From: PALSA-1006 sp036171275
GTDB lineage: Bacteria; Pseudomonadota; Gammaproteobacteria; Burkholderiales; Gallionellaceae
Direction: 5' to 3'
Assembly: GCA_036171275.1 (NCBI GenBank)
Contig: JAVHQT010000093.1
Coordinates: 5,862 to 69,861 of the forward strand
Length of the DNA stretch: 64,000 bases
Shown here: positions 9,601 to 17,488 of the stretch, one piece after another
Layout of the letters: every line of letters starts with the position of its first letter
Numbering within the stretch: the first letter of the stretch is position 1
Notes under the pieces: model-generated
The model's database searches: none
What the model saw: only the letters and a program-made list of their open reading frames with translations
Told to the model about the DNA's origin: nothing
Program-made: the position numbers and the translations under genes

Positions 9601-9960
9601 GAACGGCTACAGCCCGATCCTTTTGCGCCGGCTTATGTGTTTAATCGCAGTCGGGCTTTAGCTTTGATGGATAACGATATAGAATTATTTACCGAAATGG
9701 TGAAAATATTTTTGGTCGATTGTCCGAGTTATGAAGTTAAACTCAGCGCCGCCATTACGCGCCAAGATCAAAAAGAAATTCGACATTTTGCCCACACGAT
9801 TAAAGGCATGTTGTCGGTTTTCTCCGTCGCGCAACTCGCCGAAGTAGCTGAAAGAATTGAACTCAACGAATTTGGCGATCCGCAGCCCGATTTTTTGATT
9901 CTGCAACAGGGTTTAACGTGGCTCAGCACCGAGCTGGCTACACAGATAAAGACCGAATAG
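6622..9960 (+). CDS. PAS-containing hybrid sensor histidine kinase with two REC and an Hpt domain
   Basis: The 1112-aa multidomain phosphorelay kinase has, in order: a helical start (1-70), three PAS domains (about 70-190, 195-325, 328-455), HisKA with phospho-His482 in SHEIRTPMNG, HATPase (about 580-700, with DTGIGIP and GGTGLGL), REC1 (Asp774 in LLDVQMPDMDG), REC2 (Asp914 in MDVDMPELNG) and Hpt (His1058 in AHTIKGM). No transmembrane segment is seen, so sensing should be cytoplasmic, plausibly through the adjacent FIST protein. A TTG three codons earlier would overlap the FIST stop; I prefer the ATG. Output probably passes from the Hpt domain to a separate regulator such as the HD-GYP protein downstream. 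Confidence 0.9.
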   Translation: MHRLLERQIRSLYGSDFVPDDKLSAFFGMVDRFYHEVDKEQRLLQNALTMNTKELNAVNDKLRGQNTEMTRTLLNTLSDGVYAVDLKGNLTFMNAAAEAILGWQEAELMQHNLHSLLQPTRPNGEVYPAANAPHFRAMQGGLPVQGSDFLTARDGRLIPVEYRARSIILEGETVGALVSFQDITERKQNEQDIKMAQQRLNLALEGSNLALWDWDVLADRMYLGEHWAEMMGEAPHETFLSAEEFTALIHPDDLPMMTREIEPVYSGKTELYSVEYRAKRHDGEWIWVHAHGKVVERDASGMPIRMTGTSADVSARKAAEEALHKSETKLRTLYDSTSDAVMLLGETGFFDCNTATLTLFGCESREVFCRQAFLDLSPLKQPGGVDQPEGIDSAMLANMHIGIAKQSGHHNFDWQLHRLDNGQVFDAEILMNALALDDNRVLQVAVRDISERKQAETLLQQAKSAADQAAKAKSDFLANMSHEIRTPMNGIIGMTELALDTDLNPEQKEYLGLVKYSADSLLAIVNDILDFSKIESGKMELDSVEFSLPDMLSQATRSIALRAHQKGLELLLQIAPDIPAMLRGDPGRLRQVLINLVGNAIKFTERGEIVVKAQLAETQYSTDKIVLQLSVKDTGIGIPKEKFQAIFESFSQADTSTTRKYGGTGLGLTISTRLVEMMQGRIWLESEIGQGTTFFIEVEMALGAEQVAPQFELGRLKDLPVLVVDDNQTNRLLAMELLQRWGMRPQSVASGHEATFELERAKAANDPYQLLLLDVQMPDMDGFSVVEYLRERPELVAAPIMMLTSEGQRGDATRCRELGIAAYLLKPYSQVDLFDAIMSTLGLVNVKNAPLVTRHTLKNNKVNLKVLVAEDNKVNQTLAVRLLEKFGHRADVAENGLIAVNKWQSGDYDLILMDVDMPELNGYAATKKIREEESLSGKHIPIVGLTAHAMSGAREECLAAGMDGYLAKPIDTEALWIELEATVTTRPESVSQTERLQPDPFAPAYVFNRSRALALMDNDIELFTEMVKIFLVDCPSYEVKLSAAITRQDQKEIRHFAHTIKGMLSVFSVAQLAEVAERIELNEFGDPQPDFLILQQGLTWLSTELATQIKTE

Positions 9961-9968
9961 CATTTATG

Positions 9969-9981
9969 TAAGCTGTTGATT
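9969..9981 (-). promoter_or_regulatory. Putative IHF-binding site
   Basis: The minus strand reads AATCAACAGCTTA, an exact consensus match. It starts nine bases after the kinase stop and 34 bases before the ATG of the HD-GYP regulator. Confidence 0.35.
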
Positions 9982-10014
9982 AAATTAACTTTTTTAAATC
10001 ATGCGAGGCAAGCC

Positions 10015-11052
10015 ATGAAAATTGTCATTATTGATGACGCGCAATTAAACGTCACGCTGTTGCAACATTTAGTGCGAAAGTTGCCTGATTGCGAATCAGT
10101 TTCCTTTACTGATCCTGAGGCGGGTTTGGCGTGGTGTCTGGCAAATGATCTCGATTTATTGGTAGTCGATTACATGATGCCGCAACTCAGCGGTACTGAA
10201 TTGGTGGAACGGTTTCGTGCCGTGCCTGCGTATGCGGAAATTCCAGTTTTGATGGTCACGGCGAATCACGAAACGGAAGTGCGCCATCATGCCTTGCAAG
10301 TAGGGGTTTCCGACTTTTTGAACAAGCCGCTAGATAACACTGAATTTATTGCCCGAGCCCGCAATATGTTGGCACTGCGCCATAGCCAAAAGCAATTAGC
10401 GAATCGTGCCGAATGGTTGGCGGAAGAAGTCAAAAAAGCCACACAAACTATGGTCGAACGCGAACGCGAAACCATTATTTGCTTGTCTAAAGCCGCCGAA
10501 TATCGTGATCCTGAAACCGGCTTGCATATTGTGCGCATGGCACATTACTCGCAATTAATTGGCGCAAAACTAGGTTTGTCTGAAGCGGAACAAACCATTT
10601 TGCTCGAGGCAGCGCCCATGCACGACATTGGCAAAGTCGGCACACCGGATATGATTTTGCTCAAGCCAGGCAAGCTGGATGAAGTTGAATTTGCCGTGAT
10701 GAAACGCCACGCTACCAATGGTTATGAAATTTTGTCACGCAGTCAATCACCGCTATTAAAAGTGGCAGCCGAAATTGCGTATGCGCATCACGAAAAATTT
10801 GACGGCTCTGGTTATCCGCGCGGTTTGGCAGGAGAAGCGATTCCGCTATTTGGACGGATTGTGGCGGTGGCAGACGTTTTCGACGCGCTGACCTCGGAGC
10901 GCCCTTACAAACGTGCATGGACGGTTGAAGATGCGCAAAAATTCTTAATCAGCAACAGCGGAACGCATTTTGATCCGCAATGCGTTAACGCTTTCCTGGC
11001 CGTTTGGGATCAAGTGATCACCGTCAAAAATCAATTTGCCGATCAAGGCTAG
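10015..11052 (+). CDS. Response regulator with HD-GYP c-di-GMP phosphodiesterase domain
   Basis: The 345-aa regulator has an N-terminal REC domain (residues 1-120, acidic pair Asp7/Asp8, phospho-acceptor Asp52, KP near 102). A linker follows, then an HD-GYP domain with HDIGKVG (His203, Asp204), HHE (258-260) and an intact DGSGYP (263-268). Intact motifs predict hydrolysis of cyclic di-GMP. I chose the ATG at 10015, which directly begins the REC strand MKIVIIDD and follows GAGG; an earlier in-frame start adds 13 residues outside the fold. It lies directly downstream of the FIST-kinase pair and is the likely output of that relay. Confidence 0.92.
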   Translation: MKIVIIDDAQLNVTLLQHLVRKLPDCESVSFTDPEAGLAWCLANDLDLLVVDYMMPQLSGTELVERFRAVPAYAEIPVLMVTANHETEVRHHALQVGVSDFLNKPLDNTEFIARARNMLALRHSQKQLANRAEWLAEEVKKATQTMVERERETIICLSKAAEYRDPETGLHIVRMAHYSQLIGAKLGLSEAEQTILLEAAPMHDIGKVGTPDMILLKPGKLDEVEFAVMKRHATNGYEILSRSQSPLLKVAAEIAYAHHEKFDGSGYPRGLAGEAIPLFGRIVAVADVFDALTSERPYKRAWTVEDAQKFLISNSGTHFDPQCVNAFLAVWDQVITVKNQFADQG

Positions 11053-11070
11053 TTAGACAGATGCTGATTC

Positions 11071-11100
11071 ATTCAACCGTTCGCCCTGAGCATGTCGAAG
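11071..11100 (+). repeat. Copy of the GTTCGCCCTGAGC repeat
   Basis: ATTCAACCGTTCGCCCTGAGC followed two bases later by GTCGAAG is the clearest single-arm intergenic copy in the window. Related arms occur in ileS and in four other gaps. It sits 19 bases after the HD-GYP gene. Confidence 0.6.
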
Positions 11101-11113
11101 TTTTCACACAAAC

Positions 11114-11132
11114 GGAAGCAATCCGTGCTTCC
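11114..11132 (+). terminator. Short hairpin after the HD-GYP gene
   Basis: GGAAGCA and TGCTTCC form a perfect 7-bp stem with a 5-nt loop about 60 bases after the HD-GYP stop. The following bases (TTCGGCTAAAA) lack a real T-tract, so termination is only possible, not clear. Confidence 0.3.
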
Positions 11133-11268
11133 TTCGGCTAAAACCCCAGTGAGCAATGCCGATAAAGCAGCCTTTGAAAACAGGGGTTCCTCGCTTTAAT
11201 AACGCTAGCAAAAAATTAAATTTGAGTAATAGGCCCTGCGCAAAGAACTGAAAAGTGAGAGTAAACAC

Positions 11269-12300
11269 ATGAAAATAACCCGTTCCACAATATTGATAAT
11301 TCTTTTAATCCTCAGCTGCATTTTGGCTGTTTCAATTTTATGGCACAATAAATCTGTTTTAAATCAATCACTTACATACAATCTTAAAGAAGGCGTCATT
11401 CCGATCAGCGCCGACGCCGTGCAACCCATTCCACTGAGCTTAAACCTCGATCAAGCGAAAGTTGCTTTAGGACGCACTTTATTTAGCGATGTTCGTTTAT
11501 CCGGTGACGACACCGTTTCCTGCGCCAGTTGCCATGTCGTGCCTGCCGGCGGATCGAATAATCAGAAACACGCGATCGGCATTCATGGCCAAGAAGGCGG
11601 TATCAACACGCCCACCATTCTAAATAGCGGCTTCAATTTTGTGCAGTTTTGGAATGGACGTGCCGCCACGCTCGAAGATCAAGCCGGCGGACCGGTGACG
11701 AATCCAGGCGAAATGGGCGCAACTTGGCCTCAAGTCATCAAAAAACTGTCTGACGATGCCGACTATCAAAAAGCCTTTGCACAAGCGTATGGCGGCAAAA
11801 TTACTGAAGAAAATATTCGCAGTGCGCTGGCCATTTACGAACGTTCTCTGTTCACCCCAAATTCTCGTTTTGACCAATACTTGCGTGGAAACAAGGCAAT
11901 TTTGACGAAAAATGAAGTACATGGCTTTGAGTTATTTAACAATTTAGGCTGTATTTCCTGTCATCAAGGCATCAATCTTGGCGGCAATATGTATGAGCGC
12001 ATGGGCATGATGGCGGATTATTTTGGTGACAGAGGCAATATCACCGAAGCCGATAATGGACGTTATGCAGTGACGCACAACGAGGCGGATCGGCATTATT
12101 TTAAAGTGCCAAGCTTGCGAAATATCGCACTAACTGCGCCGTATTTTCATGATGGCAGCGCTGAAAATCTGCAAGATGCGGTGCGCATCATGGTGAAATA
12201 TCAATTAGGCCGAGTCATTTCTGAACAGGATTTGGGAAATTTGGTTGAATTTTTGAATACACTGACCGGTGAAATTGACGCGCAAGGTCGTGCACAATGA
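11269..12300 (+). CDS. Di-heme cytochrome c peroxidase (MauG/CcpA family)
   Basis: The 343-aa protein has an N-terminal hydrophobic anchor (about residues 7-28) and two c-type heme motifs, CASCH (near residue 85) and CISCH (near residue 227). Between them is the family stretch TPTILNSGFN, FWNGRA, TNPGEMG. Bacterial cytochrome c peroxidases reduce hydrogen peroxide in the periplasm using electrons from small cytochromes; MauG relatives oxidise proteins instead. Heme attachment would need the Ccm system encoded 4 kb downstream. Its stop overlaps the start of a hybrid kinase (ATGA), so the two are made together. Peroxidase versus another di-heme activity cannot be settled by eye. Confidence 0.85.
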   Translation: MKITRSTILIILLILSCILAVSILWHNKSVLNQSLTYNLKEGVIPISADAVQPIPLSLNLDQAKVALGRTLFSDVRLSGDDTVSCASCHVVPAGGSNNQKHAIGIHGQEGGINTPTILNSGFNFVQFWNGRAATLEDQAGGPVTNPGEMGATWPQVIKKLSDDADYQKAFAQAYGGKITEENIRSALAIYERSLFTPNSRFDQYLRGNKAILTKNEVHGFELFNNLGCISCHQGINLGGNMYERMGMMADYFGDRGNITEADNGRYAVTHNEADRHYFKVPSLRNIALTAPYFHDGSAENLQDAVRIMVKYQLGRVISEQDLGNLVEFLNTLTGEIDAQGRAQ

Positions 12301-15300
12301 AGCAGTTTGGCGCTAAATTTAAAAGCTTGCTAGGCTTATCTCTCTTGGCTCTATTGGGTTTTTTGTACGTTAAATCTTCCTCAGTCGATGCGGGTTTGCA
12401 CCAGCAAGTGAGCGCGCAATTGCGCCAGTTACGGGAGTTAGATGACCGAATCAATGAATATGTTTTGCAGGCGCGCTATCGCTTACTAAAAAACTATGAC
12501 CCCATCGTCACGGCACAAAAGCAATTCAATGACGTTATCACCGACTTAGTAGCGGAGCGACCTGACTTATTCGCAACCGGACAAGGAGAATTAAGGCAAA
12601 AATTTGTGCAGTACCTAGAAGAAAGAAAGCGCGTTGCAGAACGCATTGAGATGTTTAAGTCGCAAAATGCCGTATTAAGAAACTCGGAACGCTATTTGCC
12701 GATTGCGGTGATGTCAGTGCTGGAAGGCTCAGATTCGCTCAACGAGGGTGACCCGTTTGAGCAGTTGATTCGCGATGTTTTACTCCATGAAATGTTAATG
12801 TATCAATTGCTACCGTCTGAAAGTGGCCATCAAAAAATCATGGATGTGTTATCTGAACTAGCCTTATCCAAAGAATCTTATCCGCTCATCCATCAACAGC
12901 AATTCGAAACCATTATCCTGCATTCGGGGATTTTGTTAGCGTACAAAGATGCGTGTGATCAGGCTTTACACGAAATTATCCAAGCGCCAACCATTGTGCT
13001 AGCCGATGAAATGTACAATTTGTACAGCAGCAATTTTCAACAAGCCGAACACGAAGCCAATTTATACCGCTTTTGGCTAATGGTTTTTGCGCTGTGTGGT
13101 TTAATTTATGGCGCTTACGCGCTGATTAAAATGACACAGGCGCAAAGAGAATTAGCGCGTTCCTTGCGTGAATTAGAGTTTCAAAAATTCGCGCTCGATC
13201 AACACTCCATCGTCAGCATTTCTGATCGTGCCGGCATTATTACCTATATAAATCATAAGTTTAGCGAAATTAGCCAATATCCACCCAGCGAATTGATTGG
13301 ACAAGATCACCGTATTTTAAATTCTGGTTTTCATCCGCGTGTGTTTTTCCAAGACATGTGGGCGACGATTGCGCGCGGCGAAGTTTGGCAAGGTGAAGTT
13401 CGTAATCGTAAAAAATCCGGTGAGTTTTATTGGGTAGATTCAACGATTGTCCCTTTTTTAGATGCTGAAGGAAAGCCAGAGCGTTATGTGTCGATTCGCA
13501 CGGATATTACCCAACGTAAAACCAATGATGGGCTGATTAAAGAGGCGTCAGCGCGCTTAAGTTTGGCACTTGAAGGCTCCAATTTGGTGATGTGGGATTG
13601 GAACCTAAGCAACAATGAAGTGTACCTAAGTGAGTACTGGGGCGACTTGCTCGGGCTAGAACACGCGGCGACATGGACTACCGCGACTGAGCTAAATCAA
13701 CTGGCGCATCCCGATGATCAGGCGATGCTACAGCTTAGAATTATTGCAGTCCTAAAAGGCGAAGATTCTTTTTACGAGACCGAACATCGTGTGCGCCGTG
13801 TTTCAGGGGATTGGGTGTGGATTCAAAGTCATGGCAAAGTGGTTGAACGCGATGAGAACGGCCGCGCGCTGCGCATGACGGGCACTAACGCCGATATTAC
13901 TGCGCGTAAACTAACGGAAGCGGCTTTGCAAAAAGCCAAAGAATCCGCCGAAGAAGTCAGCCGCTTGAAGAGTGACTTTTTGTCCAATATGAGCCACGAA
14001 ATTCGCACCCCGATGAATGGCATTATTGGCATGACTGAATTAGCCTTGGATACCCAGCTCGATGAAGAACAGCGCGAATATCTAACCTTGGTTAAATCAT
14101 CGGCGGCCTCGCTGCTGGGCATAATTAATGACATTCTCGACTTTTCAAAAATTGAAGCTGGCCGTCTTGATGTTGAGGTGATTGAGTTTTCTTTGGAAGA
14201 CTTATTACGCGACACCATGAAATCTTTAGCGCATCGCGCGCATCAAAAAAATTTGGAATTGTTGCTGCATATTGCGCCCGATGTGCCTGAACGCCTGATG
14301 GGCGATCCGGGGCGCATTCGCCAAGTTCTGGTTAATCTAGTTGGTAACGCGGTTAAATTTACCGAAAGAGGCGAAGTGGAAGTCAGCGTAAAACTGTTAG
14401 GTGAAATCGCTGACGGCGTGGCAGAGGTTCAGTTTTCAGTACGCGATACCGGTATCGGCATTCCGCTTGATAAATTCAAAGTTATTTTTGAATCCTTTTC
14501 TCAAGCCGATACGTCCACCACCCGAAATTATGGCGGCACGGGGCTGGGCTTAACCATTTCTGCGCAATTAGTTGAATTGATGGGCGGACAGATTTGGCCA
14601 GAAAGCTCGGTTGGCAAAGGCAGTACCTTCTTCTTTAATCTAAAAATGCCAGTCACGTCGATCAGTCCGTATGCTGCGTACCAAGCTACCGGCAAAGTGT
14701 CTGGTCTGCCGGTATTGGTGGTGGATGACAATAAGACCAATCGGTTTTTACTGACTGAAATGTTAGAAAACTGGAAAATGAAGCCTGTCGCTGTCGCCAG
14801 CGGCAAGGAAGCTTTGGCTGAATTAGCGCGTGCCGCAGAACAGGGGCAGCCCTATTCGCTAGCGTTGTTCGATGTGCAAATGCCAGACATGAGCGGCTTT
14901 GAGCTGGTAGAAGCGGTGCAACGCTATGCGGCCGGCTCGGCAGAGGCCATTATGATGCTCACCTCAGAAGGGCAGCGCGGCGATGCGCAACGTTGCCGCG
15001 AATTGGGAATCTCGAGTTATTTGCTAAAACCGATTTCACAATCTGAATTGCTGGATGCCATTATGACCACTTTGGGCGAGCCGGAACGCGCTCAACCGAC
15101 TTTGGTGACACGCCATACCTTACGTGAAAATCGTAAAAATTTAAATTTATTGCTGGCGGAAGATAATGCCGTTAATCAAACTTTGGCGCTGCGCTTATTA
15201 GAAAAGCTGGGGCATCGTGTTACCTTGGCAAAAAATGGCTTAGAGGCGGTTGAGCAATGGTCAAAGGGCGGTTTCGAGGCCATTTTGATGGATGTCGATA

Positions 15301-15878
15301 TGCCCAAAATGAATGGCTATGAGGCGACCACAGAAATTCGAAAATTAGAAGCTAAAATCGGTCAGCATATTCCCATTGTAGCCATGACAGCGCACGCAAT
15401 GCGCGGTTCGCGTGAGGAATGTTTGCAAGCAGGCATGGATGGCTATATTTCAAAACCGATTGATACTGAAGCACTCGCTTCTGAGCTGGATAATATCGCC
15501 AATGGAAATTTTTCCTCCCTTGCTGAGCATGAACCAGAAGAATCAAAAGCGTTAATCGTCGATTTTGTTAAAGCTCGGACGCTAATGGATAACAATAAAG
15601 AACTTTTTGAAGAAATTTCCCGCTTATTTTTGATCGACGGAATGAAGCATTTAGCGGAGGCGCAGCAGGCATTTTCAGCCGGCAACAGTGAACAATTAAA
15701 ACATCACGCGCACACGATTAAAGGCATGGTGGGCGTTTTTGCCGCTGAACGAACCACCAATGCGGCCGCAAAAGTAGAATCTTTGGCTGGATTGGCGGGT
15801 ACAGAACAGGCGATGATTACTTTAGCAAAAGAATTGAAGCTGCTGCATGAAGCAGTAAAATCGTACCAATGGACTTAA
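12297..15878 (+). CDS. DAHL-like/PAS hybrid sensor histidine kinase with two REC and an Hpt domain
   Basis: The 1193-aa membrane kinase has a transmembrane segment at about 9-24 and a second at about 262-280. They enclose a helical periplasmic domain whose start (LRQLRELDDRINEYV, then RLLKNYDP) looks like the DAHL sensor domain. Two PAS domains follow (about 300-410, 420-545), then HisKA (His567), HATPase, REC1 (Asp859), REC2 (Asp999) and Hpt (His1139). From the second PAS onward it closely parallels the kinase at 6622-9960, so the two are paralogues with different sensors. The four-base overlap with the cytochrome c peroxidase gene suggests a periplasmic redox or peroxide input; that is inference. 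Confidence 0.88.
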   Translation: MKQFGAKFKSLLGLSLLALLGFLYVKSSSVDAGLHQQVSAQLRQLRELDDRINEYVLQARYRLLKNYDPIVTAQKQFNDVITDLVAERPDLFATGQGELRQKFVQYLEERKRVAERIEMFKSQNAVLRNSERYLPIAVMSVLEGSDSLNEGDPFEQLIRDVLLHEMLMYQLLPSESGHQKIMDVLSELALSKESYPLIHQQQFETIILHSGILLAYKDACDQALHEIIQAPTIVLADEMYNLYSSNFQQAEHEANLYRFWLMVFALCGLIYGAYALIKMTQAQRELARSLRELEFQKFALDQHSIVSISDRAGIITYINHKFSEISQYPPSELIGQDHRILNSGFHPRVFFQDMWATIARGEVWQGEVRNRKKSGEFYWVDSTIVPFLDAEGKPERYVSIRTDITQRKTNDGLIKEASARLSLALEGSNLVMWDWNLSNNEVYLSEYWGDLLGLEHAATWTTATELNQLAHPDDQAMLQLRIIAVLKGEDSFYETEHRVRRVSGDWVWIQSHGKVVERDENGRALRMTGTNADITARKLTEAALQKAKESAEEVSRLKSDFLSNMSHEIRTPMNGIIGMTELALDTQLDEEQREYLTLVKSSAASLLGIINDILDFSKIEAGRLDVEVIEFSLEDLLRDTMKSLAHRAHQKNLELLLHIAPDVPERLMGDPGRIRQVLVNLVGNAVKFTERGEVEVSVKLLGEIADGVAEVQFSVRDTGIGIPLDKFKVIFESFSQADTSTTRNYGGTGLGLTISAQLVELMGGQIWPESSVGKGSTFFFNLKMPVTSISPYAAYQATGKVSGLPVLVVDDNKTNRFLLTEMLENWKMKPVAVASGKEALAELARAAEQGQPYSLALFDVQMPDMSGFELVEAVQRYAAGSAEAIMMLTSEGQRGDAQRCRELGISSYLLKPISQSELLDAIMTTLGEPERAQPTLVTRHTLRENRKNLNLLLAEDNAVNQTLALRLLEKLGHRVTLAKNGLEAVEQWSKGGFEAILMDVDMPKMNGYEATTEIRKLEAKIGQHIPIVAMTAHAMRGSREECLQAGMDGYISKPIDTEALASELDNIANGNFSSLAEHEPEESKALIVDFVKARTLMDNNKELFEEISRLFLIDGMKHLAEAQQAFSAGNSEQLKHHAHTIKGMVGVFAAERTTNAAAKVESLAGLAGTEQAMITLAKELKLLHEAVKSYQWT

Positions 15879-16063
15879 ATTTACAAATAAAAAGTTCTTA
15901 ATAATCATACACTTACACACTATCCTCGCAAAAACAAACGAAATAAATTAAAAAGTTGGCGGTTCTTGCGCTGAAAATTGACATTGAACTAGACGCAGTT
16001 TTGCCGCCCTTCTGGTGTTCAAGCACTCAGAGATGAGCTGATGTATCCCGTTTGTAGCGAGCC

Positions 16064-16093
16064 CTTCGTCTAGCCCAGGGCGCACGGTTGATT
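16064..16093 (-). repeat. Diverged copy of the GTTCGCCCTGAGC repeat
   Basis: Read on the minus strand, AATCAACCGTGCGCCCTGGGC followed by a GACGAAG end aligns along its whole length with the copy at 11071-11100, with about six differences. Confidence 0.45.
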
Positions 16094-16150
16094 TAATCAG
16101 CGTTTCCTTAGCAGCCGACCCAATCGCAGTGATTGTTTAAGGCGTTCGTA

Positions 16151-16156
16151 TATAAT
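16151..16156 (+). promoter_or_regulatory. -10 box of the ccm operon
   Basis: TATAAT, a perfect -10 hexamer within GTATATAATCCGCG, ends 34 bases before the ccmA ATG. No good -35 lies at 16-18 bases upstream: TTGTTT at 16133 is too close, at 12 bases. The promoter may therefore depend on an activator. Confidence 0.5.
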
Positions 16157-16190
16157 CCGCGTCCATTTTATTAAGAGGTGTCTTTTTTTG

Positions 16191-16805
16191 ATGTTGGAAG
16201 TTGAAAATCTTGCCTGTTCGCGCGGCGACCATCAATTGTTTTCCAAGTTAAGCTTTACGCTTGCAGCGGGTGAACTCATGCAGGTACAAGGTGAAAACGG
16301 CACTGGAAAAACCACCTTATTACGTACTTTGTGCGGTTTTATGCGCCCAGCGGCAGGACAAATTCGCTGGCGGGGCAAGGATATTCAACAGGAAGAATCG
16401 GGATATTTGGCTGAGCTAGTTTATCTTGGTCATTTGAATGCCATTAAAGATGAACTGAATGCGCTGGAAAATTTACAAATTAGCGCCGGACTGGCGGGAT
16501 GCGCCACAGAAGAAGCAGGTCTTTTGGCGGCTTTGCGACGCTTAGGGTTGCGACGACGCGAGCATTTGCCGGTCAAAGTTTTGTCGCAAGGGCAACGGCG
16601 GCGTGTGGCACTCAGTCGATTATTGGTCGGCAACGCAAAATTATGGATTTTAGACGAACCTTTAACCGCACTAGATGTAGGGGCTGTCGCATTGATGGAG
16701 GAACTTATTGGCGAACACCTCTCTAAGGGAGGCTCAGTGATTTTTACCACGCATCAACCTTTGCAAGTTGCTTCAGTTAAAACCAGATTGTTACAGTTGT
16801 CATGA
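16191..16805 (+). CDS. ccmA: Heme exporter ATP-binding protein CcmA
   Basis: This is the 204-aa ABC ATPase subunit of the CcmAB transporter, which releases holo-CcmE for heme delivery in System I cytochrome c maturation. Visible motifs are Walker A GENGTGKTT (about 34-42), signature LSQGQRRRVALSRLL, Walker B LWILDEPLTALDV and the switch histidine in FTTHQP. The ATG at 16191 follows a TTG codon that could also start. RAGG-like AAGAGGTG lies upstream. It is first of nine tightly packed ccm genes. Confidence 0.96.
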   Translation: MLEVENLACSRGDHQLFSKLSFTLAAGELMQVQGENGTGKTTLLRTLCGFMRPAAGQIRWRGKDIQQEESGYLAELVYLGHLNAIKDELNALENLQISAGLAGCATEEAGLLAALRRLGLRRREHLPVKVLSQGQRRRVALSRLLVGNAKLWILDEPLTALDVGAVALMEELIGEHLSKGGSVIFTTHQPLQVASVKTRLLQLS

Positions 16806-17485
16806 ATCAATTATCTTTATTGAGGCTCTTTGCTTTGGTGCTGCGTCGTGATTTGTTACTGGCGCTGCGCCGCCAAGCAGATGTGCTAACGACCTTGGTT
16901 TTCTTTGTCATGGTAGTGAGTTTATTTCCGCTCGGCGTCGGGCCCGAACCCAGTATGTTGCGAAAAATGGCGGCAGGTGTGTTGTGGGTTGCGGCCTTGC
17001 TCGCGTCGATGTTGTCGCTTAACCGACTGTTTGCGGCTGATTATTTAGATGGCACGTTAGAACAAATGTTACTCGCGCCACAATCTTTATCGATGTTGAT
17101 CTTAGGCAAAATCGTGGGACATTGGATGTTATCGGGCTTGCCTCTCGTGTTAATTGCACCGGTGCTGGGTTTGCAATTTGATATGTCAGTGCAAGCTTTG
17201 TGGGTACTGGTGCTAGCGCTCTTGCTTGGCACGCCAATATTAAGCATGATAGGTTCTATCGGCGCAGCCCTGACCTTGGGCCTGCGCGGCGGCGGTGTAC
17301 TGGTGTCGTTGCTGGTATTACCTTTATGTATTCCGGTGCTTATTTTTGGCACGAGCGCAGTCGAGGCGGTTAATACTGGCATGACCATTGTGCCTAATAT
17401 CGCCTTGCTCGGAGCGATGTGTTTAGTCGCTTTGGTTTTTACGCCTTGGGTAACCGCTCAGGCTTTACGTATTTCGATGGAGTGA
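16802..17485 (+). CDS. ccmB: Heme exporter membrane protein CcmB
   Basis: The 227-aa permease partner of CcmA has about six predicted membrane helices. The conserved ADYLDGTLEQML loop and the start LFALVLRRDLLLALRR are typical of CcmB. It overlaps ccmA by four bases (ATGA). It acts in the inner membrane to free heme-loaded CcmE from CcmC. Confidence 0.95.
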   Translation: MNQLSLLRLFALVLRRDLLLALRRQADVLTTLVFFVMVVSLFPLGVGPEPSMLRKMAAGVLWVAALLASMLSLNRLFAADYLDGTLEQMLLAPQSLSMLILGKIVGHWMLSGLPLVLIAPVLGLQFDMSVQALWVLVLALLLGTPILSMIGSIGAALTLGLRGGGVLVSLLVLPLCIPVLIFGTSAVEAVNTGMTIVPNIALLGAMCLVALVFTPWVTAQALRISME

Positions 17486-17488
17486 AAT

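Larger units (their letters stand above)
15879..16190. other. Intergenic region before ccmA
   Basis: No convincing ORF lies in these 312 bases. The first third is AT-rich trailer of the kinase gene. The middle holds a minus-strand repeat copy and the shared word ATCAGCGTTTCC (16096-16107). The end holds the ccmA promoter candidate. No intrinsic terminator is visible for the upstream kinase. Confidence 0.6.
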
